From Karalla daura (Eukaryota > Chordata > Actinopteri > Chaetodontiformes > Leiognathidae): a stretch of 64,000 nt of DNA. The notes beneath the pieces were generated by a model. That model was not told the origin of the DNA and made no database searches. It was given only the letters and a program-made list of their open reading frames with translations. Of this stretch, positions 49,301 through 62,720 are shown one piece after another. The first letter of the stretch is position 1, and every line of letters begins with the position of its first letter. The stretch spans positions 12,948,188-13,012,187 of the forward strand of contig CM055191.1 of NCBI GenBank assembly GCA_029224185.1, given 5' to 3'. A program made the translations under genes and the position numbers.

Positions 49301-52300
49301 TCACAGAACAACACTGTCCCCTAGAGGGTAAGCGGAGAAGCAAGGCCTCACATTCACTTACAGGCTTCATGCCAAATGAATGAAGATTTTGGGCATCAAA
49401 AAAAAGGCAGATGTTGCATGATAGCTATAACTATGCACGTGGAGGAACAGAATGAAACCTTGCATGAATAGATCTGCAAATCACTGTATCCATTTAATTT
49501 CATGTTCAGCCTGCATAACTGTTTCTCCCCTGCATAATTAAGTTCATTTTATGGTTTGAAAAGAAACAGTGAATTAGCATGTATTTATTCATCATCACAC
49601 CATTTCCAATAAATACGGCATGCTGAGACCAATAGATCTAAATAGAGATATGTGTACAGTACATGCAGAGACTGTGTGAAATTACCTCTTCATGTTTGTG
49701 AAATCTACATTCGTTACAACTTAGAATAAATGGATTGTACAGTGCCCTCATTCCCACGCTGAACTATTTAGTGTGTTGCCTAATTTGTATGCAAGAGGAT
49801 GTTGTTTTATTTATCATTATTGTGTATAAAAATGCGCTCTCCTGCATCGCCAGTGGTTCTTCCTCCGGAGAAGGCTGAGGGCTGTGAGAGCTACCTGCAG
49901 TACCTGCACTCGGAGGACGGAGAGCGGGAAATACTCAGAGATACCAACAAAGCAGGCGGGAAGAAACGCATCAGCCTCGACGTAAGCAAGATGCACTAGG
50001 CAACAGCATAAGTGTGGTTCGCTTTCTCCTTTCATTTTATTTGATTGGAAAACAAACCACACAGAAACACACCAAAACAATAGGACAGAACATGATAACT
50101 CTCTCCACTCTTCTCTTTGATGGGCTCTCAATGGACAGTCCAAATACGCTTGTTTGGATCATTCAACATTTACAGGTTCATACTTAACAGCTGCAGATAT
50201 CATATATAAAACATGACTGATTTCTCCATGGACAATACATGATGTCAAACAACCCCCTATGAAACAAACACTGAATGCAGCTCTTTTCTTTGGTAAAACG
50301 GCTGCCGGTGTCTTCAGTTCTCCACTCCTCTCTAAGCGTTGTTCAGAGAAAAGGCAAAGGTGATGTAACACGGTGGTAAACGTGCCGCTGTCCACGCTGT
50401 TGAGGAACTTGTTGCAGGCATCAAAATTCAGAGAGGTTTTCAGGTTCAGTATTTCCTTCATGTCTGACACAACGTCTCGGCTCCTTTGAATTCGGGGGCC
50501 GTTGTTTACGACCTCAGAGTTCTCAGAGTTTTTATTGCGGCGTTGGAAGTGTAATATTTCAGTCGCTGGTTCGGATTTAAACGCCATAAACGCCCGGTGC
50601 GTAACCTCCTCTCTGACCACAGCTGCGTGTCTTCACCCTCCGAACAGAACATCTGCCTGCGTGTTGACACTGCTCCAGACCCTGTCCCGATGAAATTTAG
50701 GGGCTAATAAATAGAATAAATGGATTGTAATGTTTAGACTTGCAGGAATTGCTTAGACCTGCCTTTTGGTGATCGCGTCTGGCTCCGTGAGCTCAGGAGA
50801 TGTCATAGGACCGTAAAGCGTGGCCTCTCCGCTGGGGATACGAACACACGCTGCTTTTTCACACAGTGTCAGCTCTCCACTGAGCCTGCAGCGGGGCCTA
50901 TGCTTCATGTGTTTATTTTTGCAATTATGGCCATGTTACTAGATACATCTAAATCAAAGAGTCTGCCAAAAAAGTTGTAACTGAGAACAGCGGTTGTGCT
51001 CATTTTTCCTGGAAGACGGCTGAAAGGCAAGGTCACTGTGGTAGAGTTCACCCCCCCCCCTGACTTTTCCTCTCGCTCTCCCCCCTGCACGCTCTGACAC
51101 ACGCACAAACATTAAAGCAGCTGAGATGTGATCTGTTTACATCGTGGAGGCAAGATTTTATTTGGCTCGCGCTCTGCTGCTCTCAAAGTGTAAGAATTTT
51201 CCAAAACAGGATTTGTATGATCTTTATTATAGGGAAAGACAGTCTCTACATGGGTCTGCTAATTAAGTACTAGCGCTTTCATGCTTTTTTCGATTTGCTC
51301 GTGATCAGAGGGAATAAGTTGATGAAGCCGTCTTGTTAACAGTACATTTGCATGCAGAATAAAGGAAAACTACATTCCCTTTGAAAGATGTTTAAAAAAT
51401 TACCCTGAACACAACTTTAACTTAAGGAGGTTGCTGCCCCCTGCTGTCTTGAATGGTTTTACTGACAGAAATTGTTTGGATTGGATTTGTGTGATTAAGC
51501 AAAAGGCTTGTATCCACAGGATCTGGAGTGCGATGTCTCTGTGGAGGATGACAACCGCCAGGAGTGGATCTTCACTCTCTATGATTTTGACAATAGTGGG
51601 AAAGTGACAAAAGAGGTGTGTATGTGTGTGTGTTTCAGCAGTCACGCTACTCTTGGTCTTCAGTTTGTTTATACAGCGAATACCACAGACTAATTATGTC
51701 TAATCTGCCACCACAGGACATGTCCAGCCTGATGCACACCATCTACGATGTGGTGGACGCCTCTGTCAATCATTCGTGTCATAACAAGAGCAAGACGCTG
51801 CGAGTCAAGCTGACGGTCACGCCAGAGCCCAGGTGCCACAGAAGAGAAACAGCAACAGGTGAGGCCGAGACAGCATCAGCAGCAAACCCCGTATTTATGG
51901 TGGGTTTGTAGATTGTGGATAAGCTTTTGTTCTGATGCTTAGGATTTGCTCCTTGTTTCAGTCAGTGCTGCGTTTAAAAATGATAATCATGGTGCAGGTG
52001 AAGTGTATGTATGTTTGTATGCTTGAGTCTTTGTTGAAGTTCCTGCATTTTTCTGCATCTCCCTGCAGATCGCTGCCATCAGGAAGAGGGGCGTTCAGCT
52101 GACAAGCGGCTGTCCTCCTACATAAGGTCAGTGTCCAATTATCATGCAATGCTTTATGCAGACTGTTTGTCTATTCACTGTTCTCATTCGTGATTATGGG
52201 GGATTTGCACATTTTCAGCAGCAGAGGGCAGGGCAACGATGTTCCAGCTACCGAGGGGCAGCATTACTGTGTGGATGAGAACACGGAGAGAAGGAATCAC

Positions 52301-53478
52301 TACCTAGACCTGGCTGGTATAGAGAACTACACCTCCAGATTTGAAGGTGAGTCTCTTTCTATTCCTTTTAAATCAAATCAGTGCTGGCTGAACAAAAACA
52401 TTCACTTTCATTCTTTGTCTCACCAAAATTGTGTACAAAGCAGAGGTCTGTTCGAGCCTATCTCCTCACTCAGAGCAAAGGGACGAAATACAGTGTCCGA
52501 TCAGGCCTTGAGCCAACCTGGGAGTCAAACCCAGGACCATCTTGCTATCCAGGAAAACATGCAGCTTTGACTTAGACATATAAATCAGAATCAGAATGCC
52601 TGTATTGTTAATATACACAGTTTAGAGCTTAGAGCTGTTCCCAATACCAATGCAAAACATGAGTATGAAAATTCTACAAAAAAAATCTTAAGATATATAC
52701 AGTATAAAGTAAAGTAAAAACATAGAGGCAGGTACCGTGTTTGAGCATGGATACGTATTTCACATGTATGTTGTATAAATCTGACAAACCTCTGACCCTG
52801 TCCCCCTCTGCCTGTCCCTCAGGAACCACCCCTCCCTGCCCACCTCAGGAGGCGCACGCTCGCAGCTCCCACAGCCAGAGCCGCTCCCGCTCCCAAGAGC
52901 CCGAAACCCAAGTGGTCCACCAGCGGCGCTCGCAGGTCATCGGCGACAGCTTCAACCCCTCCGAGTCCCGGAGCAAGGGCGCGCAGTTCGTCAAATCGCC
53001 AAAGGGAACTTACAAGGGCGGCGGAGGCAACGCCGGGGGCGGGGGCGGCGGAGGCAAATCCACTAAGTGTCACGGTTACCACCCGCCTCTGCAGAGCGTG
53101 CTGCACGCCGGCAGCGCGGCCGGACACGGGGCTCAGGATGTGTACCACTTGCCGCACCAAACCCAGTCCTCCTCCCACCACCAGCACCCGCTGCAGTACA
53201 GCCACAGCAAACGGCTGAGGGCGAAGGCCCGAGACGCCATGTCCCCGTCTAAAACCCCGCTGTCACCGCAGCCCCACCCCCACCCCCACCCTCACCCCCA
53301 CCCCCAGCAGCAGCAGCAGCCCCCGGTGCCCTCCATGCTGCCCGGCCTGGAGAGGGAGCAGGCGTCGGGCCCGCCCGGCAGCCCGGGCTTTGTGGTTCCT
53401 GTGGTCCAGCGCCACGAGCACCACCACCACCACGAACACCACCACCACCACCACTACCATCACTACCACCAGACATGA
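29852..53478 (+). CDS. nkd2: nkd2, naked cuticle homolog 2 (Dishevelled-binding Wnt antagonist)
   Basis: Membrane-tethered EF-hand protein that binds Dishevelled and dampens canonical Wnt signalling; mammalian NKD2 also escorts TGF-alpha vesicles. Coding exons: 29852-29876, 29990-30016, 30134-30225, 49267-49327, 49854-49981, 51520-51615, 51717-51858, 52069-52126, 52219-52346, 52823-53478; 470 aa (human about 451). Visible: N-myristoylation start MGKLQSKH; KRRENPEGDSF; NKD2-type FPNGELKEGQF; EF-hand with loop D133-F-D-N-S-G-K-V-T-K-E-D144, preceded by RQEWIFTLY; SSLMHTIYDVVDASVNH and KTLRVKLTV; then YCVDENTERRNHYLDLAGIE. The last exon is low-complexity: SQSRSRSQEPE, a Gly run, His-Pro repeats, a Gln run, and the C-terminal His cluster after QRHEHHHHHE. 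Nkd1 is less likely: exon 4 and synteny favour nkd2. Teleosts may carry two nkd2 copies; which one this is cannot be told. Confidence 0.95.
30868..30904. repeat. (CA)n microsatellite, interrupted
   Basis: CA units with occasional CG in nkd2 intron 3. Confidence 0.9.
31292..31336. repeat. perfect inverted repeat, 18-bp arms with 9-nt loop
   Basis: Left arm AGCAGCATTGCTTTTTGG (31,292-31,309), loop of nine bases, right arm CCAAAAAGCAATGCTGCT (31,319-31,336), with no mismatch. A transcript of either strand would fold into a tight hairpin. It is too short for a typical animal pre-miRNA unless flanking bases add pairing, which I do not see. Confidence 0.95.
31990..32135 (-). repeat. SINE-like teleost interspersed repeat
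   Basis: Reverse orientation. Contains 'ccagtccattacaaggcac', a CA run, then 'cccacatgtttttggataga' and 'tacctggaggaatcccatg', the head-side half of the family in inverted order. Confidence 0.65.
33847..33875. repeat. (CA)n microsatellite
   Basis: Short CA tract in nkd2 intron 3. Confidence 0.95.
34650..34711. repeat. (CT)n microsatellite
   Basis: About 30 CT units with two interruptions. It generates the Ser-Leu and Arg-Glu repeat frames in this area. Confidence 0.95.
35517..35556. repeat. (CT)n microsatellite
   Basis: CT-rich tract in nkd2 intron 3, with one C interruption. Confidence 0.93.
40605..40680. repeat. (GA)n microsatellite, interrupted
   Basis: Purine-rich GA tract with several interruptions in nkd2 intron 3. 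Confidence 0.9.
42830..43085. promoter_or_regulatory. CpG-rich block inside nkd2 intron 3
   Basis: Unusually rich in CpG for this intron (for example GGCCCGGCGGAC, GTCCGCGCGAG, GCCGCGCCGGACC, GCGACGCGGCC, GGGCGCGCTCC), with a CCATTGGCC (inverted CCAAT) element at about 43,031. Could be an internal promoter or an unmethylated enhancer. No donor or ORF decides which. Confidence 0.3.
43386..43475 (-). repeat. SINE-like repeat fragment
   Basis: Contains 'gggctgtttagagtctccga' followed by 'gtgtttgtctttggaatgtg' and 'ggaggaaatctacgcag', the head-proximal part of the family, inverted. Confidence 0.6.
46259..46313. repeat. (GT)n followed by 23 G
   Basis: About 15 GT units (46,261-46,290) run directly into an unbroken G tract (46,291-46,313). 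The composite is prone to non-B DNA (Z-form and G-quadruplex). Its length is likely polymorphic or assembly-sensitive. Confidence 0.93.
49191..49266 (+). repeat. nkd2: long pyrimidine tract before nkd2 exon 4
   Basis: CACCC repeats, then CTCTCTC-type microsatellite and a T/C-rich stretch end in TTGTCCCAG, the acceptor of nkd2 exon 4 (first base 49,267). Confidence 0.85.
52490..52560 (-). repeat. SINE-like repeat fragment with tRNA-type head
   Basis: In nkd2 intron 9. Contains 'gggagtcaaacccaggacca' then 'tcttgctat'. Reversed, this gives CCTGGGTTTGACTCCC, which resembles a degenerate RNA polymerase III B-box (GGTTCGANTCC) and matches the head of the fish family. Confidence 0.5.
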
Positions 53479-54230
53479 CCACCCAGCCGCGTGCAGTGAC
53501 TGAAACTGTACAGGACCAACCACACCAGTCTGAAGGACAAAAATAAAAACACATCATCCCGCCGGAGTTTCTCACGCTCCGTCCGGGATCTTTTCATTCT
53601 CCTCTTCCAAGCTATAACAGATGTAACCTGAGGTTAGACGTATTGAGGAATCGTATTGTGCGATGGCAGATGATATTGGACCAGACGGATGTTTTTTTTT
53701 TGGTTTGTTTTGTTTTATTTTTCATCAGAGTTATTCTTTAATAACAAAGGATGCGTGGCGCAGTTTTGAAGTTTTTGTAGATGTTTCTGCTGCGATTCAG
53801 TTAGGGTACAAGAAAGGAACGGATCAGCGGACTTAACATCCTTTTTCCTCCTGATACTGTTGGTTCAAGTCCCTGGAAGCTGTGTGTCAAGGTTAGGTGT
53901 GTTGTTCTGTGTGAGACCTTTCCGAAACATGGATCTCAGGTGTAAAGGTGCTGCTGCTCTCGAGCTTTTCACAGAGGCTTCCTCCTCTGGGAGGCCTGAT
54001 GTGGACTGAGGGGTTTCCTGTTGGGGAGAGGGGGTGGGGGGGTATATGAAATCACCACTGCCAGTTTTAATGCAAAAATATCTCGCTATATGTATAAAAA
54101 ATCTATATATGTAAACACATTTTACTGTATAATTATTATACTGTATATGCATATTTCATCATGGATATAATTATGCATATATGTATTTTGTCTTTTATAT
54201 ATTTTAATAAACGTTATATAGTGCATTTAT
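53479..54230 (+). other. nkd2: nkd2 3' UTR with polyadenylation signals
   Basis: Follows the stop at 53,476-53,478. An early AATAAA is at 53,542-53,547 and a second at 54,206-54,211 inside a very AT-rich end with several ATATAT and TATTTT runs. Use of the distal site would give a 3' UTR of about 750 nt; the proximal one would give an unusually short 3' UTR. Confidence 0.65.
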
Positions 54231-54344
54231 ATATTTGCTGATAGCTTCTTTCTTCTGGACATCGATGTCTCTGCTGCATCAATATGATGCCATTTGCTGA
54301 AATGTTTCATCTGTGGGGATCTGCTGTTTTCATAGTACACACAT

Positions 54345-54450
54345 AGATACACATCACAGGACACACATAGGTCATTCACTCTCACACTTCCACTTAGGGA
54401 CAATTTAGAGACTCCCGTCAGCCTTGACATGTAAGATTTTGGACACCATG
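54345..54450 (-). repeat. SINE-like repeat fragment
   Basis: Contains 'catcacaggacacacatagg', 'tcattcactctcacacttcc', 'acttagggacaatttagaga' and 'cagccttgacatgtaagatt', matching the inverted family order seen at 9.3 kb, just beyond the nkd2 poly(A) signal. Confidence 0.65.
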
Positions 54451-54459
54451 TGGCCTGAA

Positions 54460-57120
<2,661 letters not shown>

Positions 57121-57129
57121 TCGTCAGGG

Positions 57130-57461
57130 ATTTAGGGAAGGACTGAATCCGAGCCCCGACCGAGACAAACAATGGCAGCTCTGAAAGGCGAGGGGAGGGT
57201 CGGGCCTAATGCAAATATCCACTTTGTGCGGCGGAGAGGAGAAAACCCGCAGCAAAACACTGACAACCGGCGACTAAGTGGACGCGGACTGTAAAAGAGA
57301 CGCGGTGTTTTTTGTTTTTTATTTCGTGCAAACACCGCGTCCTGGACTCTGCAACAAGTGTGAAAGCGCAGAGGAGGAGGAAGAGGAGGAGGAGGAGAGA
57401 CTTTTTGCAGACAGCACTCCGGAGCATCTCTGTGCACCTGCTGGAAAACTAATCCGAGGAG
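57130..57461 (+). promoter_or_regulatory. candidate promoter and non-coding first exon of an unidentified plus-strand gene
   Basis: GC-rich block with scattered CpG, an octamer ATGCAAAT at about 57,210, a (GAG)n run at 57,371-57,398, and a strong donor GAGGAG|GTAAGA (intron from 57,462). No coding partner exon was recognised before the window ends, so the gene is not identified. A 12-bp hairpin lies inside the proposed leader. Confidence 0.45.
57299..57341 (+). repeat. perfect inverted repeat, 12-bp GC-rich arms with 19-nt loop
   Basis: Left arm GACGCGGTGTTT (57,299-57,310), right arm AAACACCGCGTC (57,330-57,341), no mismatch. In a plus-strand transcript this would be a stable stem in the leader. 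Confidence 0.95.
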
Positions 57462-58717
57462 GTAAGAAATCCCCACAACACACACAGACACACGAAGCAC
57501 GACGCGCTGCACCACTCCCGCAAATTCCACAAGTGAACATTTCACCTTTTTCTGTTTTTGCAGTTTTTCTTTTCTAATTCTGCGTTACGCAGCTTTCAGG
57601 GTAAACTTTTCCCTTTCTGTGAAAGTGGAAGGAGGGAGAGAGGAGAATTGGAGGGGGTGAGGGCGGGGGGGGGGGGGGGGGATGTCCCAGCTTTTCTCCC
57701 TAATATACAACAGTTTAGTTTGACCCACCTTTTTTTCTCTTCCCCCCTTCTCCTGTGCGGCTTATTTAGTGCAGCTAAGCCTGCCTCAGGAAAACGTGAT
57801 TATCCTCAGACCATCGATACGCTGGCTTTCATTCAAGACATGCATGAGAAAGGCTTTGCAACATAATAGATCAGTGGGAGCCTGTCTGCTCTGCAAAGGC
57901 GTGGGCCAAACTCGGGAGAATCTCACTTGAATGCTGATGCTGCTGGGTGTCCATGTGAGGAGAGAACACTTTTTTTTTACAAACATCAAATGCAAAAGTA
58001 AAGTGAGGTTTTCCTTCTTTTGTGGATGTGAATGAAGATTGCATTTAAAAGTCTTGGAAAATATGTGATGAAAAAAAAAAAACACAACAACAACCTCTGA
58101 CCCATATTTGCCTCACACAAGGTGCAGTTTTGGCCGGGAGGTGTGCAGAAAGCCACGGAGTGAAATGCTACTGTAAAATCCCAGCATATCCCCCCAGAGA
58201 AACATCAAAGCGCACTCGACATGAGGCCTTTATCTGAACAATTGCTCCATTCTCCCCCCTCTTTGCACCCCAACCCCGGCTGCCCCCGCAACCCCCTATT
58301 CCCAATTTCCACTTGATTAAGCCCTAAACTGAGAGCTGAATCTGGAGGGAAAATGGTTCACTAATTCTGACTCTCAAGTCCTGACACAAAAGAGGAAGAC
58401 TGTTCCCTCCGCTCTAATTTGAGGCTGCCTCAACAAGTCGACAAGAGCTTTCCCCGCTGGGTGGATGTTGTTGGACCAAAACAGACGAGAGGCTGCGAGA
58501 GACGAGACGTGACACATGAGTGACACAAAACGTGGAGCTTTAGATATTTTCAGTCAGCTCCTGCTTTGTTGTTGTTGTTCCACTCATTTAAGGAATTTCG
58601 ATGTGGCTCCTTTTATCGAATCAATAGAGACCTTTCAAGCTTCTGAATGAAGACTGCATCGACTTGTGTCACCAGCTTTAGAAATGCGTCTCAGGGGTCG
58701 TGTGATGCCACCAGTGC

Positions 58718-58764
58718 ACTTTATGACACTTTTATGACACTTTATGACACTTTATGACACTTTA
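58718..58764. repeat. 10-bp tandem repeat (TTTATGACAC), about 4.5 copies
   Basis: Near-perfect direct repeats of TTTATGACAC, beginning in GCACTTTATGACAC and ending in TTTAC. Confidence 0.93.
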
Positions 58765-60835
58765 CAAAAGGAGGAAAAGCAGCTCCTCTTTGAGCGGCCC
58801 TTTATTCCGGATTAGTAACCCTCCCTCTGCCCTCTCCCAGACTCGGCTGCACGGCTTCAAGTTGAAATCCATCTCTCTTTGTTGGGGTTTTTTTCTTTCC
58901 AGCGTTTGTCAGCAATTATCCCAATCGGCGAGAGTAAGCAGGAGCAGACCACTGTACACATTCCCTGTCCGGCGGCGACGTTGCCGGGCAATGTGAGCTG
59001 CTGGATGAAGGCCGCTCCGATGGCTCTTTTTTTTTACCCCCCTCTCCATCTCCTTTCTGTCCCACAACCCCCCACCTCTCCTCTCAGCGTGCCTCTCCTC
59101 TTCTGCATACTAATAGATGAACCACAGGCTGATTACAAACCAGGGATGTCAAACTGATTATTAATATTCTTCTTCTTTGTGCTCGGACCGGAGGTTTATG
59201 GGAACGCGGTCTGGTTGGTGTTTGTTGGATTTATTGGGTTTCGCTTATGCAGGCGACAGAAAGTCTAACGGTCCAGATCCACTGGCAGGTGCATGTGTAA
59301 ATCCTGTTGTGTTCTGCAGGAAAGTAAAGTTTTCATGTTTTTTTTTGTTGTTGTTGTTGTCCACCAGTGGAGGGCAGTGTTTAAGTTTTGTTGAGGAGCC
59401 ACAGATGTGTGGTAGACAGTTAAAACTGTTACTTTCTGCCTCTTTGTGATCCAGGCAGTAGACTACAAACCCTCTGCCCTGGATTAACCATCGTTCTGAA
59501 GAAGCATCACATCAGGAGTGTATCTTCATGGTTTCTTCTTCAGACAGGAAGCAATTATTTCTCTGACAACAAGCCGGGCCGAATGTTTAGTTTGACTAAA
59601 AACAAGCGCTCTCCATTTCTTCCGTGTAACAACAGTTAGTGTAACGCCACATCTGTGTAATGAACGTGAAAATTCGCTGTTTGTTTGTCAGATCTTCGGG
59701 ATTGTTTTGCGGAGGATTCAAGCAACTAAAGCGAATCACTTTTCTTTGCATATTTTGTCTCTTGTAAACATGAGTTTCACAGTTTGAATGATGTGCAGAG
59801 CTCGGTCTCTATTGTACATGTAGACTGTTGGAGTATTGCTCTTTCCACTTTCTGCCTAGTTGTGTGATAGTTGACGTCATCCAGATTTGTAAAAGCGCAT
59901 ATGGGAAAGTATAGGAACGCAGCATTGTACCACTGAGGAGTTCCTCAATGACAAAATTCCTCTTCCTGATAGGCCCTATCCTCCAGAGACAGGTATAATT
60001 AGAGCTATGGAAACAGGAAACACCTCGCCCTCCCTATCGCCCCCCCTCCTCCTCTCCCCACTTTTCTCTATCTGCCTCTCTCCCTCCTTGTGTGTGTGTG
60101 TCTCTCTCTCTTCTCAGATGTGCATTTAAGTGTGCAGATTATCAGGTGCAGGGACATACAGTGAAGTCTATAATGAGTCCTGTGATTTTTATCAATGCAT
60201 CTGACATCCTTGGCTTTACTGGAAATGAGAACATGACCGTTTTTTTTTTTTTTCAAACTTCCCTTAAGGTAATTAGCTCAATTTAGCCAGACGTTCAGTG
60301 GAGGCGGTTTCACAACGTCTGACCTTTTTGCCTGAGTCACGATTGCTTTCCGGACATATTTGAATCAGTCTTTCAATCAATCAGACGACTCTAAATGCCA
60401 AGAAAGGCTCATTAGCATGACTAGCATGATTAGTATGAGCAATCAATCAATTATCCACTGAACTTCTTAAGCTATGACATGTTGAAAGACAGGTCATTAG
60501 AATTAATACTAATCTTGTCTTTGTAAGGTCACAGAGTGCAATTTCACACCCTTCACACTTCACATCGACTCATATCACCATGCTTTGGCTTTGACCGACT
60601 CTGTGACTCATTTGCGGTGAATGTTTACACGCCCTCGGTAGTTTCACCCAGTGTGAGGGACGTAGGCGATGGGGCCTCTAATTTCTGCTCCTTCCTCCAA
60701 AGATTAAAGACCTGGTGGAGACCAGGTGTACGCTTTAGACCAAATATTAGCCACTCGCTGCTCTTCCCTTCATCTCCGACAGGGTAAACAATGTGCTTAC
60801 GCACCACAGTCCGCCTCTGTGAATGCGTTCACAGA

Positions 60836-60838
<3 letters not shown>

Positions 60839-60920
<82 letters not shown>
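60839..60920. repeat. (TG)n microsatellite, about 41 units
   Basis: Uninterrupted 82-bp TG tract, the longest pure dinucleotide run in the window; it produces Cys-Val repeat frames only. Confidence 0.97.
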
Positions 60921-60923
<3 letters not shown>

Positions 60924-62559
60924 TTGTTCCTCTTCATATTCACGTGAACTAGCAAACGGGCACTTAACCCAACTCTGCCGGTCTCTACTTCTGCTCAGGC
61001 ACGCTCTCTCAAATAGAGAGAAAAGTCAGCGTTTTTATTGATCCCGAGGAGGAGAGGCTCCCACCTTTTCCCCTCTGCGGTGTGGAATGCACACCTGGAG
61101 GTGTTTGCCGAGTGGCTCTTGTAATCCACGTAACAATGCAAGTTGACATCTGGTGCCATCAGAAGCACTCGGGGCCGTTTGCCCTGACAGCCGCTACATT
61201 GTCTCTGCGGATCAGCGTGGCTTGGGAAGAGTTGATCTCTTTATTGTGCCATTTATCTCTAATCCCTTAATTTTATTACAGACAAGCAGAGTAGAGAGTC
61301 CATTGGGTTTTTTTGGGGGGACAACTACAGACTTTCAGATTAGGGGGAAATGTGCAGAAATTATGTTAAATAAATAAATATAATCTAAAATCAAAACCTT
61401 TTACGTGCATTCAAGAGTGTGAACAGGGGAAATCAGGCAACAGAGGGGACAGGTAAAGTGCAGTTGTCTAGACTTTGTTGATTCGGCGGGCCAGTGGAGT
61501 TGCTCTGCTCTCGGTTCCCCCTCGCAGTGTACACACAGGAGGGAGATGGGCGCAGATAAAACGACTGGGTTACGCCCCGCCGAGGAATTGGGATGCCTCG
61601 GGGGCTGGGAAACTTTCTGCCTGGCTAGCCTTAATATTGTGATTCTCCTCAGTCAACAAAGCAGCACATTTGATGGAACATGTCAGGTTCCTCCAGGACT
61701 CGGGGGCTGGTCCTCTCCTCTGGTTAGACAGCTGTCAGCCCCTCAGAGCCCAGAGAGCCCGAGACTCCTCCGTGTGTTGTTGGAGGCTTCAAAGCAGGGG
61801 AGCAGTGTGAGGTGAGTGGCGATTTTCAAAACAATGGCGCGGCTTTTAGCCGGGATTAATTTGGATTCTGCGCTTGGGGTGTTGAGTCAGGTTGCGCTCT
61901 GTGGTCGTCGGGACTTTTTCAGCACTGCCAGGTTTTGGGAGGCCTTGTTCAGTCTTTGTTCTCAGCATTAAAGCCTCTGTCTCTGAGGGAAAAGCTGAGC
62001 AGTTAATTGCACTTAATCTCAGAACAAAGTAGAGCATTAATGTTGCTGCAAAGTGTTTCATGCAGATGAGCTGTTGTGAATAGTTCAGAGCATTGGGGAG
62101 AAGTAGAAGAAGTTAAGAGGAAAAGTAGTTAAAGATAAATTCAAATCCCCAAGAGTGAAAGCAAACCTGTCACGTGACCAAAATATCCATTAATAGAAAT
62201 GTAATACCGGATATACAGTTCTCAGTTCTCTGTAGTTCTCACAATAATCTGATTCAAGTAACAATAAACTACCTACTCTATAAGTCTTGGTAAATCTGCA
62301 GAATATTTTGGATGAATGTGTATAAATTCTTGTTGGAACAAATTTAGCGGTTCGCGGGGATCCAGGCAAGTCTGTGCAGGGACTTTATAATCTCACAGTG
62401 AGTGTGTTTAAATGTAGTTTTCATGACTTTACCTGCACTCCTGCCTCAAAGCACAGATTAAATGCGATTTGATGAGATTAGACATGAAAGGGGAGGAAAT
62501 CTTGATTACTCTACTTTTACAACAGGGATTATGCTTTGAGTCACATTAAGCCCCGAGCT

Positions 62560-62720
62560 CTGCCGAGTGAAGTCACACTTGCTGCTCCGCAGTGAGTGAG
62601 CGTGCTCGGTGGGACGGAGCGCGTCCTCCGTTTGACTCCGCGGCGACTCGGACTGTGGGAGCCCCGCCGCTTGTAACCCGACCCGGCCTCCTCCGGCCAC
62701 CTGTGCTCGCGTGCTCAGGG
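62560..62720. promoter_or_regulatory. CpG-rich patch of unknown role
   Basis: Dense CpG (GGGACGGAGCGCGTCCTCCG, CCGCGGCGACTCGG, CCGACCCGGCC) compared with the flanks. No convincing start codon, ORF or splice pattern on either strand was identified. Could be an alternative promoter or a developmental regulatory element. Confidence 0.3.

Noticed and set aside
50159..50620. 153-aa minus-strand ORF in nkd2 intron 5
   Set aside because: Considered as a nested gene, since it has few simple repeats, but no family motif is recognisable and no start context, promoter or splice sites support it.
53249..53575. Minus-strand Gly/Val-rich ORFs opposite the nkd2 last exon
   Set aside because: Antisense shadows of the low-complexity nkd2 coding exon.
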